A stretch of 64,000 nt of DNA. It comes from Synechococcus sp. CS-1328 (GTDB lineage Bacteria; Cyanobacteriota; Cyanobacteriia; PCC-6307; Cyanobiaceae). Positions 8,574-17,613 of this stretch are shown in pieces. The notes beneath the pieces were generated by a model. That model was given only the letters and a program-made list of their open reading frames with translations. It had not been told where the DNA came from and searched no databases. The stretch spans positions 149,148-213,147 of the forward strand of contig NZ_JAHLYT010000048.1 of assembly GCF_025128095.1 (NCBI RefSeq), read 5' to 3'. Positions within the stretch are counted from its first letter, which is position 1. Each line of letters begins with the position of its first letter. Made by a program: the position numbers and the translations under genes.

Positions 8574-10241
8574 TCAGAGCGCGATCGGCTCGACGCCACT
8601 GACCACGGGGGCCACAGCGCTCAGTTCCAGCTCGGGATGGTCGTCGTGCAGCTGGTTGAGGTTCCAGGTGTTCTTGAACAGCAGCACCGGCCGGTCCCAG
8701 GCATCCCGCACCGTTTTGCAGTTGAAGACGCGGCCCACCTGTTCAAGCGCCGGCCAGCCCCCCACCACCCAGCGGGCCACCGAGAAGCCCAGGGGCTCCA
8801 GGCGGGTCTGCACGCCGTACTCGTTCTCGAGGCGGTATTGCACCACCTCCAGTTGCAGCTGGCCCACGGCCGCCAGGATCGGATCGCGCTTGCTCTGGTC
8901 GGTGTCGTAGAGGATCTGCACGGCACCCTCCTCGCGCAGCTCGTTGACGCCTTTGCGGAAGCTCTTGAAGGCTGAAGGGTTGGGGTTGCGAAGCCAGGAA
9001 AAGATCTCCGGGCTGAAGCAGGGGATTCCCTCGTATTCCACTTTGGGGCCCACATAGAGCGTGTCGCCGATGGCGAACATGCCCGGGTTGTTGAGGCCGA
9101 TCACATCACCGGGGTAGGCGTCTTCCACGACCTCCCGGTCCTGGCCGAACAGCTTCTGCGGCCGCGAGAGGCGAATCGCCTTGCCGGTGCGGGCGTGCTG
9201 CACCGTCATGTCCTTCTCGAATCGGCCGCTGCAGACCCGCACGAAGGCGACCCGATCGCGGTGACGGGGATCCATGTTGGCCTGCAGCTTGAACACGAAG
9301 CCGCTGAAGCCGGGCCGGATCGGATCCACCGTGCCGGCGCTGCTGGTGCGGGCGATCGGCTTCTGGGCCAGTTCGAGGAAGGCATCGAGAAAGGGCCGCA
9401 CGCCGAAGTTGGTCATGGCCGACCCGAAGAACACCGGGCTCAGTTCACCGGCGTGCACCAGTTCGAGGTCGAGGTCGGCACCGGCTCCATCGAGCAGCTC
9501 CAGTTCCTCCAGGGCTGCCGCTAACAGATCCGCTTCCACCAGATCGCTGCTGGCGGCCTCCTCGACGGACAGCAGCTTCTCCTCGCTCTGGCGGCCCCGC
9601 TCAGCCCGCTGAAACAGGATCACCTGCCGGCTGCGGCGGTCGATCACGCCGCGGAAGCGATCGCCGCTGCCGATCGGCCAGTTCACCGGCCAGCAGGCAA
9701 GACCGAGCTCCGTCTCGATCTCATCGAGCAGCTCCAGGGGTTCGCGCCCTGGCCGGTCCATCTTGTTGATGAAGGTGAAGATCGGGATCTGCCGCATGCG
9801 GCAGACCTCGAACAGCTTGCGGGTCTGGGGCTCGAGTCCCTTGGCCGCGTCCTCCAGCATCACCGCGTTATCCGCGGCGGCCAGGGTGCGGTAGGTGTCT
9901 TCGGAGAAGTCCTGGTGGCCGGGGGTGTCGAGCAGGTTGATCGTGCTGCCGCTGTAGTCGAACTGCAGCACTGTTGAGGTGATCGAGATGCCGCGCTGCT
10001 TCTCCAGCTCCATCCAGTCGGAGGTCACCTTGCGCTGTTCGCCCTTGGCCTTCACGGCACCGGCCTGCTGGATCGCGCCGCCGTAGAGCAGCAGTTTTTC
10101 GGTGAGGGTGGTCTTACCGGCGTCCGGGTGGGAAATGATCGCGAAGTTGCGGCGCCGGCTCACCGCCTCGGCCAGGGCGGCGAGCTCGGGGTCGGCGGCG
10201 CTGCTGGCCGCTGCGGAGGGGGACTGGGCTGTGCTCGTCAT
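8574..10241 (-). CDS. prfC: Peptide chain release factor 3 (RF3)
   Basis: GTPase that removes RF1/RF2 from the ribosome after termination. The 555-aa chain has the G1 loop SHPDAGKTT (residues about 38-46), the switch region RGISITST, G3 DTPGHQDF, and G4 NKMDR. RF3-specific domains follow, with C-terminal motifs [17 protein letters not shown] and RWVVGG. It is complete and carries a short Ala/Ser-rich N-terminal extension of about 20 residues relative to most RF3 proteins. Confidence 0.97.
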   Translation of the reverse strand: MTSTAQSPSAAASSAADPELAALAEAVSRRRNFAIISHPDAGKTTLTEKLLLYGGAIQQAGAVKAKGEQRKVTSDWMELEKQRGISITSTVLQFDYSGSTINLLDTPGHQDFSEDTYRTLAAADNAVMLEDAAKGLEPQTRKLFEVCRMRQIPIFTFINKMDRPGREPLELLDEIETELGLACWPVNWPIGSGDRFRGVIDRRSRQVILFQRAERGRQSEEKLLSVEEAASSDLVEADLLAAALEELELLDGAGADLDLELVHAGELSPVFFGSAMTNFGVRPFLDAFLELAQKPIARTSSAGTVDPIRPGFSGFVFKLQANMDPRHRDRVAFVRVCSGRFEKDMTVQHARTGKAIRLSRPQKLFGQDREVVEDAYPGDVIGLNNPGMFAIGDTLYVGPKVEYEGIPCFSPEIFSWLRNPNPSAFKSFRKGVNELREEGAVQILYDTDQSKRDPILAAVGQLQLEVVQYRLENEYGVQTRLEPLGFSVARWVVGGWPALEQVGRVFNCKTVRDAWDRPVLLFKNTWNLNQLHDDHPELELSAVAPVVSGVEPIAL

Positions 10242-10281
10242 GCACCCCAGCCTGACAGGCAGCCCCAGCCCCGGGCACGGG

Positions 10282-10533
10282 CTGCTTCGTTGCCTGCGCC
10301 GCGATGACCTGGCGGCCCGGCTGGGGGGCGACGAGCTGCTGGTGATGGTGTTCGGTATTCAGGACCTCGCCAACGCCGAGGCCCTGGCGGAGACGATCCT
10401 CATAGCGGCAGCTGAGCCGATCGACAGTCTGATGCAGCAGGCCGATCAGGCGATGTATGAGGCCAAACGGCTCGGCCGCAACCGGCTGGTGCCGCTCCAG
10501 CCGCCAGCCGCTGTCCTGGAGCGACCGACTTAA
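10282..10533 (+). pseudogene. Relic of a diguanylate cyclase (GGDEF) domain
   Basis: An open frame of about 83 codons that aligns only with the second half of a GGDEF domain. It reads [19 protein letters not shown], then QDLANAEALAETIL, then QADQAMYEAKRLGRNR at the end. The upstream half of the domain is missing. The strand between these pieces, where active cyclases carry the SIGVAL-type motif (about 20 residues), is also missing, without breaking the frame. There is no credible start codon of its own; upstream it runs into the divergent prfC gene. I read it as a decayed gene fragment. It overlaps the stop of the facing methyltransferase gene by 4 bp. Confidence 0.7.
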
Positions 10534-11216
10534 CGCTGGCCCCAGACCTCCAGGTAGCGGTCGTCCAGGGGGGCCACCCGCAACCCTGTCAATCCCGCCT
10601 GCAGCAGCTGCGCTTCCACCTCCTCGGGGCGGAAGGCCGCATGCAGCGAAGCCAGGTAATCCCGCTGCAGGATCTCTGGCGCCTGGCCCAGGTGGCGGTG
10701 CAGCAGATCCTCAGCGGCAGCCGCTGAGTCGGGTCGTCGCAGATCCTTGATGTAGACGGTCGCCCCGGGTGCGGCCAGCTGCCGAACCGTGTGCCAGAGC
10801 ACGGCCGGGTCATGCAGATGGTGCAAGAGGCTGTTGCTGAGCACCGCCTCGCAGGCCCCGCTCAGATCACTCTGATCCAGGGCATCGCAGGGCAATACGA
10901 GCTGACGGAATTCCAGGCTTGCAGGGAAATCCCCCTGCCTGTCCAGCCGTTCCCGGGCGATCGCCAGCATCGCCGCGGCCCCGTCGATGCCCACCACATG
11001 GGCCCCGGGATAACGCTCGGCCAGCAGAACGCTGATGTTGCCGGGCCCGCAACCGAGGTCCACCAGTAAGCCGGGGCATCGGCCTGGCGTGAGGGTTGCC
11101 AGGATTTCAGCGAAACGATCCACCACCAGCCTGTCGGTGGCGGTGAAATCGGCCGCGGCATAGGCCGTCGCCTGGGCCGGTTCGTCCATCAGCTCCGGCT
11201 CTGGCTGCCTCGGCAT
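10530..11216 (-). CDS. Class I SAM-dependent methyltransferase
   Basis: A 228-aa Rossmann-fold methyltransferase. Motif I is LLVDLGCGPGNISVLLAERY, the acidic loop is VVGIDGAAAML, motif IV is EAVLSNSLLHHLHDP, and there is a C-terminal strand region. The substrate is not predictable; the conserved-looking N-terminus EPELMD-x2-AQATAYAAADF is shared by a group of bacterial methyltransferases of unknown target. In-frame ATGs lie at 11240, 11216 and 11189, and I chose 11216 so that the EPELMD segment is kept. Confidence 0.75.
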   Translation of the reverse strand: MPRQPEPELMDEPAQATAYAAADFTATDRLVVDRFAEILATLTPGRCPGLLVDLGCGPGNISVLLAERYPGAHVVGIDGAAAMLAIARERLDRQGDFPASLEFRQLVLPCDALDQSDLSGACEAVLSNSLLHHLHDPAVLWHTVRQLAAPGATVYIKDLRRPDSAAAAEDLLHRHLGQAPEILQRDYLASLHAAFRPEEVEAQLLQAGLTGLRVAPLDDRYLEVWGQR

Positions 11217-11410
11217 CGGTTCGGGATCGGGGCGGGGCATGGCAAGCGTGGCGGCGAAGGATCCCAGCCTGCTGCGGCAACCGCCAAGCCACATCCGCTG
11301 TTGGTCCGCCGCGCCCGATCGGACCTGACCACTGCCGCTGGTGCAGGGTGAACCTTGCTGCCCCCACCAGTGGCGTTAAGGTGGCCTTCACGTACCTGGC
11401 CTCAGCAGCG

Positions 11411-13816
11411 GTGACCCTCACCCCCCTTCGCCCGGAGTCGCTCCAGCAGAGCGATCCCCAGTCTGTGGCTGCCGGTGCGGCGGCGGCGGTTGAACGCGGC
11501 GAGGCTGGCGGCCAGCAGGGTCAGTCCCAGACTGATTTCCCCGCCACCGCGCCTGCGGCCAATCCGGTTTTTTACCGCACCTATTCCCGCAAGACGGCCA
11601 CCGGCCGCGAGAGCTGGCATGAGGTGGCCGAACGCAACCTGGCCGGGCTGCGCAGCCTCGGGAACCTCTCGGAGGAGGACGTGAACCTGCTGCGTCGGAT
11701 GCAGCAGCAGCAGATGGCTCTCCCTTCGGGCCGCTGGCTCTGGATCGGTGGCACCGACTGGATCGAGCAACCGGAAAACTTCTCAGGTGCCTACAACTGC
11801 ACCTCCACCAACCTGGTGGATTGGGAGGCATTCGGTCTGATGATGGACCTCGCCATGATGGGCTGTGGCACCGGCGCCATCATCGAGCCCCGTCTGATCA
11901 ACCGGCTGCCGGCGGTGCGCAACCAATTGGTGATCACCGGGGTCAGCGACATCGGCGCCACCCCCGCAGGCCAGCGGCAGGAGACCACCAGCCACACGAT
12001 CGAGGGCCACAAGGTCCACATCCGGGTGGGCGATACCCGCCGCGGTTGGGTTGACAGCTATCAGCTGCTGCTTGAACTCTGCAGTGACCCACGCTTCGGC
12101 GAGGCTGAACAGGGCGGCACCGTCGAGATCTCGGTCGATCTCTCCGATGTGCGTCCCGTCGGTGAAACCCTCAAGGGCTTCGGCGGCATGGCCAACCCGG
12201 TGAAGTTGAAGGATCTCTATGGCCGGGTGGCCAAGATCCTCAACAAGGCCCGTGGCCGTCAGCTCAGCTCTGTGGAGTGCTGCCTGCTGATCGATGAGGC
12301 GGCGGTCACGATCGTGGCGGGCAACATTCGTCGCAGTGCCGGCATGCGTCAGTTCGCCGCCGATGACCTGCCCGCGGCTGGCGCCAAGGAGAACCTCTGG
12401 CAACAGGATGCTGCCGGCAACTGGCGGATCGATCCCGAGCGCGACGCGCTCCGGATGGCCAACCACACCCGCGTCTTTCACACCCGCCCGAGTCGTGAGA
12501 CGGTGCTGGAGGCGGTGATCAAGCAGTTCCAGTCCGGCGAGGGCGCGATCCAGTTCGCCCCTGAGGCGATCGCCCGCTCCAACGCCGATCTGCTGCCCAC
12601 CCCGGAGCTGCGCAGCGAGTTCATCGAGATCTATGTGGATCAGGGACGCGAGGAAGCAGGCCGCTGGCTGACGCTGCATCATCCGGAGATCAGTCCGGCC
12701 GAACTGGAGCATCGCCTGGGTCGCTACGGCCTCAACCCTTGCGGCGAAATCCTCGGCGACGATTTCCATTGCAACCTGGCTGAGATCCACCTCAACCGCA
12801 TCGATCCTGCCGACCACAAAGCCCAGGAGGAGGCCTTCACGGCCGGTGGCCTGGCCGTGGCCTGCCTGCTCAACCACCGCTTCGAGGTGGAGCGTTACCG
12901 CCAGAGCCGCGCCTGGGATCCGATCGTGGGGGTGAGCTTCACCGGCCTGTTCGACTTCTTCGTGCACGCCTTCGGCACCCCCTGGCTGAACTGGTGGGAA
13001 GCTGGCCGTCCTGCCACGTCCGAGGGCCTCAGTTTCAAGGCCCAGGAGGCCGCCTACCTGAGCCGCTGGAAGGAGATCGTCAACCAGGCGGTGTGGAACT
13101 ACTGCGATCGCCACGGAATGCGCCGCCCCAACCGTTGCACCACGGTGCAGCCAGCCGGCACCAAGAGCCTGCTCACGGGTGCATCCCCCGGTTGGCATCC
13201 GCCCAAGGCCCAACGCTTCATCCGCCGCATCACCTTCCGCAAGAATGATCCGGTCGCCCTGGCCTGCATGGATTACGGCTACACCATCGTCCCCAGCCAG
13301 AGCGATAAGGATGAGCAGGGCCGGCTCCTGGATGATCCGTTTGATCCCCGTTGCACGGAGTGGCTGGTTGAAATCCCCACCCAGGTGAGCTGGGCCAACA
13401 TCCCCGGTGCCGACAGGGTGGAGATCAACAACTTCTCTGCCTTAGCCCAGTTTGATTTCTATATGCAGGTGCAGCAGCACTACACGGCGCACAACACATC
13501 GGCCACCGTGGAGTTCCGTGAGGATGAGATTGAGCCCTTGGCTGATGCCATTTGGCAGGCCATTGATGAAGGAAAGGGATATATCTCTGCGGCTCTACTG
13601 GCCCGCTTCGATGCCAACGCTACCTTCCCGCGATTGCCGTTTGAGCCGATCGATCATGCCACCTACGAACGCTTGCAACGTGAGGTGGAGCAGCGTCGCC
13701 ATACGGTCGATTTCTTCGAAGCTCTGCGGCATTACGATGGTGGCGAATTGATCGAAGCCGGCCCGGCAGGATGTGATTCTGATAAGTGTCTGTTGCCGCT
13801 GGCCCAGCCCACATAG
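11411..13816 (+). CDS. nrdJ: Adenosylcobalamin-dependent class II ribonucleoside-triphosphate reductase
   Basis: Makes deoxynucleotides from ribonucleoside triphosphates using coenzyme B12, cytoplasmic. About 801 aa from the GTG at 11411; another GTG at 11348 is possible. It starts with a low-complexity leader, then FYRTYSRK, LPSGRWLWIGGTDW, and GAYNCTSTNLVDWEAFGLMM. The active-site barrel includes NPCGEI with its radical cysteine (residue about 460), the finger-loop neighbourhood GNIRRSAGMRQF, and PAGTKSLLTGASPG. The C-terminus has the CDSDKC cysteine pair for thioredoxin re-reduction. There is no intein or intron, although cyanobacterial reductase genes often carry them. The single-subunit B12 enzyme is typical of picocyanobacteria. 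Confidence 0.93.
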   Translation: MTLTPLRPESLQQSDPQSVAAGAAAAVERGEAGGQQGQSQTDFPATAPAANPVFYRTYSRKTATGRESWHEVAERNLAGLRSLGNLSEEDVNLLRRMQQQQMALPSGRWLWIGGTDWIEQPENFSGAYNCTSTNLVDWEAFGLMMDLAMMGCGTGAIIEPRLINRLPAVRNQLVITGVSDIGATPAGQRQETTSHTIEGHKVHIRVGDTRRGWVDSYQLLLELCSDPRFGEAEQGGTVEISVDLSDVRPVGETLKGFGGMANPVKLKDLYGRVAKILNKARGRQLSSVECCLLIDEAAVTIVAGNIRRSAGMRQFAADDLPAAGAKENLWQQDAAGNWRIDPERDALRMANHTRVFHTRPSRETVLEAVIKQFQSGEGAIQFAPEAIARSNADLLPTPELRSEFIEIYVDQGREEAGRWLTLHHPEISPAELEHRLGRYGLNPCGEILGDDFHCNLAEIHLNRIDPADHKAQEEAFTAGGLAVACLLNHRFEVERYRQSRAWDPIVGVSFTGLFDFFVHAFGTPWLNWWEAGRPATSEGLSFKAQEAAYLSRWKEIVNQAVWNYCDRHGMRRPNRCTTVQPAGTKSLLTGASPGWHPPKAQRFIRRITFRKNDPVALACMDYGYTIVPSQSDKDEQGRLLDDPFDPRCTEWLVEIPTQVSWANIPGADRVEINNFSALAQFDFYMQVQQHYTAHNTSATVEFREDEIEPLADAIWQAIDEGKGYISAALLARFDANATFPRLPFEPIDHATYERLQREVEQRRHTVDFFEALRHYDGGELIEAGPAGCDSDKCLLPLAQPT

Positions 13817-13893
13817 CCGTTCCAGATCAGATGCTGCCAGCCAAAGTCTGGTGGCATCTCAGCCTGGAATGTTGCGATCTTGAGCGCGCCCAC

Positions 13894-13956
13894 GATCAAT
13901 CTGATTGGCTTTAAGACTTGGATTGGTCCTGATTGGCTTTAAGTCTCAGATTGATC
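13894..13956. terminator. Inverted repeat between convergent nrdJ and siaD, candidate bidirectional terminator
   Basis: Perfect 11-bp arms gatcaatctga (13894-13904) and tcagattgatc (13946-13956), with an inner complementary pair agactt/aagtct. The loop region also holds a 15-bp direct repeat, ctgattggctttaag, at 13901-13915 and 13929-13943. It sits between two genes that end towards each other and reaches the siaD stop codon. No long T-run follows, so termination is inferred from position and structure only. Confidence 0.45.
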
Positions 13957-14827
13957 AGTCAATGCCGAACTGATGAAAGACACAGCGATCACGTCCGCTC
14001 TGCTTGGCTTCATAGAGAGCGGCGTCGGCACGTGTGAAGGTCTCCACGTAGGTTTCTCCAGGTTCGTGCTCTGCCAAGCCAGCACTCATGGTGACGCGCA
14101 ATTCTTGGCCGTCTGCAGAGATTGTCAAGTTGCGCACATTCTGCAGGAGGCGGCTGACGATTTCCAGACTGGTCTTTGCACTGCTTCCGACGAAAAGAGC
14201 CAGAAACTCTTCTCCGCCCCAGCGGGCGCAAAGGTCGTATTCGCGCATGCCACCCCTTAAGACTGCAGCCAGCTCAATCAAGACACGATCGCCCATGTCG
14301 TGGCCATAGGTATCGTTCACGGACTTGAAAAGGTCTGCGTCAAAGATGGCCATGCAGTAGCTAGTGCCATGCCTGGAAGCGCGTTCATCCTCATCTCGGC
14401 AGCGATCAGCCATTAACCGGCGGTTGGGAATCCCGGTGAGCTGGTCATGGGTTGCCGCTTCATGCAGGCTTTGATTCAGATCTTTCAGCATCGCCTGATA
14501 GCGATCTGAAATTTTGATCACGCGCTCCAGTCGGTGCAGTTGCCTGTCATAGCGGTGCAACAGATTTGAGTGATGATGCGACGAAGCAGCGGCAGCAGCA
14601 GCAGCAATTTCAGCGGTGTTGTGAGCAGCACCATCGGAAGGTTTGTCAGTAGCGGCCTCAGCAGGGTGGTCAGTGTCGGTGACGTGCTCCAGCTTCGTCA
14701 GCTGCAGAGCCATGCGCCGCCAAAGTTGCTGGAGTGCGTCATGTAGAGGGTGGCCATGATGGGCTTCATCCTCCAAGAGTTGCTGCACCAGCAGCTCTAG
14801 CTCATCATTACTCTCCTTGGCGGTCAT
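13955..14827 (-). CDS. siaD: Diguanylate cyclase, SiaD-like
   Basis: Makes c-di-GMP from two GTP. The 290-aa protein has a helical N-terminal half with an Ala/His-rich stretch (about residues 60-90) and a coiled coil that leads into a GGDEF domain. Domain motifs are DQLTGIPNRR, FDADLFKSVNDTYGHDMGD, the active site RWGGEEF, and MSAGLAEHE. A product-inhibition I-site (REYD) lies exactly five residues before GGEEF, so feedback control is predicted. It is last in a four-gene minus-strand block and 5 bp after the SiaC-like gene. In Pseudomonas, SiaD activity depends on binding unphosphorylated SiaC. The name is assigned from module context and family resemblance, not a database search. Confidence 0.85.
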   Translation of the reverse strand: MTAKESNDELELLVQQLLEDEAHHGHPLHDALQQLWRRMALQLTKLEHVTDTDHPAEAATDKPSDGAAHNTAEIAAAAAAASSHHHSNLLHRYDRQLHRLERVIKISDRYQAMLKDLNQSLHEAATHDQLTGIPNRRLMADRCRDEDERASRHGTSYCMAIFDADLFKSVNDTYGHDMGDRVLIELAAVLRGGMREYDLCARWGGEEFLALFVGSSAKTSLEIVSRLLQNVRNLTISADGQELRVTMSAGLAEHEPGETYVETFTRADAALYEAKQSGRDRCVFHQFGID

Positions 14828-14832
14828 GATGA

Positions 14833-15234
14833 TCAGCTCTCTATGGTCATAATATCAAAAGGAAAGGAGTAGTCTTCCTTGAATTCCTCGCCTAGCTCGG
14901 CAGAGCGTGGATTGCGAGTATCGTAAATCCAGTGAACAGCAACATCTCCTCCTTCATCGAAAGCAGTTTGGAGAAGGTCAAAGATATCGATCATCGCTCG
15001 AATGCTGCTGGTATTGAGATAATTCAGTTTTAGGTTGATCCTCAGCGGCATCTTGCCAGTTTCCAGATAGTTCTCCACCCAAGAGATCACCTGGTCAAAG
15101 AGTTCGTAGGTGTTTTCCGGATAGGATTCACCGGTCATCACCAGCAGCCCCGCTGCCCAGTCAGCATCGATCGCAGGCGTCGACTGGCTGGCGGGAAGGC
15201 TGAGGTTTGGGCCGGTCGGCGAATCCATAGGCAC
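14833..15234 (-). CDS. siaC: SiaC-like partner-switch protein (DUF1987)
   Basis: A 133-aa protein of the DUF1987/SiaC family, an anti-sigma-antagonist-like phosphoprotein. The motif GESYPENTYELFDQVISWVE, then LNYLNTSSIRAMIDIF, is the family signature. The Thr in YLNTSS (residue 75) aligns with the Thr that the SiaB kinase phosphorylates and SiaA dephosphorylates in Pseudomonas aeruginosa. In that system unphosphorylated SiaC binds and activates SiaD. The GTG start at 15234 directly abuts the siaB stop codon; an ATG two codons further is equally possible. The 5-bp gap to siaD supports one transcript. Confidence 0.85.
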   Translation of the reverse strand: MPMDSPTGPNLSLPASQSTPAIDADWAAGLLVMTGESYPENTYELFDQVISWVENYLETGKMPLRINLKLNYLNTSSIRAMIDIFDLLQTAFDEGGDVAVHWIYDTRNPRSAELGEEFKEDYSFPFDIMTIES

Positions 15235-15783
15235 TCAGATGATGGCGCGAAGACTGAAGAAGGCTCGTCCGTCGTCCAGCAGATCTAGGTTAGCTTCCAA
15301 GGGGCGCGAGGCGATCCGGGCAATCTGAATCAAGCCAAGGCCGGCGCCTGTGACAGCCTCTTGATTGCGTGGTTGACGGAGTTGGCTTTTATAGAGTGCC
15401 TTGAGCTCCATCTTATCAAGTGCTGCAAGCTCCATGATTCGCTCCAACAGCTTTTCCCCATCAGCTTGCTCCACCACATTGCCAGCCGAGACCGAGTAGT
15501 GCAGCTCATCAGAGGCTGCGATCACGACGGTCGCGGTTGAGTCGGCTTCATTGTATCCTTGCGAATTGGTGTAATGACGGATATTCTGGCTCATTTCCAC
15601 GTAGACACTGAACACATCAATCGCAGCTGTCTGGCTGGCCTCGATGGATTCAATGTGATTTTTCAAGGCCAAACCGATCTCGCTGATGAGGCTGCGAGAG
15701 ACGGGACCATTGAAGCAGATGAAAATACTTTCAGCGCTAAAGTATTGGCGTAAGGCTGACAGATTTTGGATCGTGATTGTCAT
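15235..15783 (-). CDS. siaB: SiaB-like GHKL protein kinase
   Basis: A 182-aa protein of the SiaB family (DUF6272). It has the GHKL N-box-like helix (VYVEMSQNIRHYTNSQGY, with Glu and Asn for Mg-ATP) and the C-terminal glycine loop GAGLGLIQIA. In Pseudomonas SiaB phosphorylates SiaC and so limits c-di-GMP synthesis. No membrane segment is seen, so it is cytoplasmic. It directly abuts the siaC gene, and 104 bp separate it from siaA upstream. The lower GC content of this gene is shared by the whole block. Confidence 0.83.
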   Translation of the reverse strand: MTITIQNLSALRQYFSAESIFICFNGPVSRSLISEIGLALKNHIESIEASQTAAIDVFSVYVEMSQNIRHYTNSQGYNEADSTATVVIAASDELHYSVSAGNVVEQADGEKLLERIMELAALDKMELKALYKSQLRQPRNQEAVTGAGLGLIQIARIASRPLEANLDLLDDGRAFFSLRAII

Positions 15784-15887
15784 GGCAAGATCCAGGACCG
15801 TGGCAGAATCCTTTCGGGCAGACTTAATGGTTGCATGCTCATGGTGGATGAGGGGCTGTCCGTAGAGAAAATGATTGGTATTGACAT

Positions 15888-17132
15888 CTACGGGAATCGA
15901 AACGACAACACGGTCACGTCGTCACGCTGGGGAAGAGCACCACGAAATTCAGCCAGGCTCTCTGAGAATGCCCGGCGCTGATCGGGAAGGGGCTTGGCGG
16001 CGTGCTGGAGGAGCCAGGCAGAGAACCGTTCGCTGCCCAGGCCGAAGCCATACTCGCCACCGGATTGGTCAAGATAGCCATCAGTGGTGAGATAGTAGGT
16101 ATATCCCTGACGCAAAGGAACATCATAATCTTGATAGGCTCCAATTCGGCGATCACAGATGGCGCGATTGTCTCCTTTTTGCTTGATGACATCAACGCCG
16201 TTGCTTGCGTAGAGAGTGATCTTTGCACCTGCAAAGCGGATCAAGCGATTCTGAAAATCAATCAGAGCCAGGCCCATGTCCATGCTGGTGGCGATCGCCC
16301 GACTCAGCTGAGCATCTCCGAGCAGGCTCCGCATCGAATGGTCGATGGCCCGAAGCAGTGCCGCTGGGGAATCGAGTCCCATCTCCTGAACGGAACGATC
16401 CACGCCAGCTCTGGCCATCATCGTCATCATGGCTCCGGGGACGCCGTGGCCGGCACAGTCGGCCACGCCGACAAGGCAGCGATCGGGCTCAGTATGGAGG
16501 ATGTAGTAATCACCACCAACGGTGTCACGAGGCTGCCAGAGGATGAAATGATCGTCGCCAAAGACATCTTTCAGCTGACGGTCGGGAAGAATGGAGCGCT
16601 GCAGCAAGCCCGCATAGCGAAGCGATTCTGAAATCTGGCGATTGGCATGAACAAGCTGCTTATTGGAGGAATCAATCTCGTCAAACGCCTGCCGCATGTT
16701 GGAGAGCAGGAGGTTAAAGGTGTGGGCAAGCAGGCTGACCTCGTCTTTCCCTTTGACGGTGAGATAGATATCGTGATCATTGCTTTCAATCCGGCGGGTT
16801 TCCTCGACCAGCCGGGCCAGAGGTGCAACGATCCGGGCGAAGATGATGCGATAGGAAATAATGGCAAGAACTGCCAGGATGAGCGTCAGCAGCAGGGAGA
16901 CATAAACTGAAGATTGCTCGGCAGTCTCTCCTCTGAGCAGGGTAAAATTATAGATAATCAGATACAACAGCACTCCGCCGTTGATCAGGGCGATCAGGGC
17001 GAAAGTCTTCTGGATCGAGAGGTGCTTCTGAGGGGCCATCAAGGTCCGACTGGTGTCTGCTCCGAATCGGGGGAGAATCATCTCCTCCGATTCGGGAACA
17101 CGATGATCGGAACGGTAATAGATTTTATCCAT
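15888..17132 (-). CDS. siaA: SiaA-like membrane PP2C-family phosphatase with HAMP domain
   Basis: A 414-aa sensor phosphatase. Two transmembrane helices (about residues 40-62 and 74-95) flank only about ten periplasmic residues, followed by a HAMP segment (RIVAPLARLVEETRRIES), a helical linker and a SpoIIE/PP2C domain. Metal-binding aspartates are present: DTVGGDYY, VADCAGHGVPGAMM, TTDGYLDQ and RDDVTVL. Pseudomonas SiaA has a large periplasmic sensing domain, and here it is almost absent, so any signal must come through the membrane or the HAMP segment. The start is placed at the ATG at 17132 (MDKIYY); 37 more codons upstream are open. It should dephosphorylate SiaC and switch SiaD on. Confidence 0.85.
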   Translation of the reverse strand: MDKIYYRSDHRVPESEEMILPRFGADTSRTLMAPQKHLSIQKTFALIALINGGVLLYLIIYNFTLLRGETAEQSSVYVSLLLTLILAVLAIISYRIIFARIVAPLARLVEETRRIESNDHDIYLTVKGKDEVSLLAHTFNLLLSNMRQAFDEIDSSNKQLVHANRQISESLRYAGLLQRSILPDRQLKDVFGDDHFILWQPRDTVGGDYYILHTEPDRCLVGVADCAGHGVPGAMMTMMARAGVDRSVQEMGLDSPAALLRAIDHSMRSLLGDAQLSRAIATSMDMGLALIDFQNRLIRFAGAKITLYASNGVDVIKQKGDNRAICDRRIGAYQDYDVPLRQGYTYYLTTDGYLDQSGGEYGFGLGSERFSAWLLQHAAKPLPDQRRAFSESLAEFRGALPQRDDVTVLSFRFP

Positions 17133-17283
17133 GTCTGCTGCTTGTCCAGCGAAGGAACTGCCTCGGAGCTTGTGCCGACGTTGCGGAACCATGACGGTGG
17201 AAGCGGCAGGGAGGGAAATGCCTGTGGGACAATGGTGCAGCATTCGGGCAGTGGCTGCTGAGCCTCAACCCGAAGCGACCCCT

Positions 17284-17368
17284 GGAGGGGTGGTCGAGTG
17301 GTTGATGGCTCTGGTCTTGAAAACCAGCGAGGTGAAAGCCTCCGCGGGTTCGAATCCCGCCCCCTCCG
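17284..17368 (+). tRNA. tRNA-Ser (anticodon TGA)
   Basis: An 85-nt class II tRNA. The acceptor stem GGAGGGG pairs with CCCCTCC, and the discriminator is G. The anticodon stem CTGGT/ACCAG encloses the loop CTTGAAA with anticodon TGA at 17318-17320. A variable arm with complementary ends follows, then the T arm CGGGTTCGAATCCCG. CCA is not encoded. It is read divergently from siaA, about 150 bp upstream of it. Confidence 0.95.
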
Positions 17369-17613
17369 CTTTTCAGCTCCTTGAGGCCTCGCTCGAGCCC
17401 TTTGAAATGGCGGATGGTCGCCTTGGGGTTGGTTTCGCTTCGGGTCATGTCGCCACTTGCATCGACCCCCCGACTGTCTACCCAGCACCGTAGAGCCTCT
17501 GACTCCTGCCATGGTCAGAGGCCTGCAGGTTCTTCGCCGAGCCGAGCCTGGCTGAGCCGGAGTGATCGCCGCTCTGGATCACGGTGACGCATCACAGCCA
17601 GGGATGCAGCGCT

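Noticed and set aside
11217..11410. Possible cobalamin riboswitch before nrdJ
   Set aside because: The B12 enzyme made this plausible, but no B12-box-like conserved core or extended hairpin set is visible in the short leader.
11411..13816. Intein or intron in nrdJ
   Set aside because: Cyanobacterial reductases often carry them, but the frame is continuous at normal length with no splice-domain motifs.
17133..17283. Mobile element at the tRNA-Ser gene
   Set aside because: No integrase, terminal repeat or duplicated tRNA 3' end was found near the tRNA, so insertion there is not supported.
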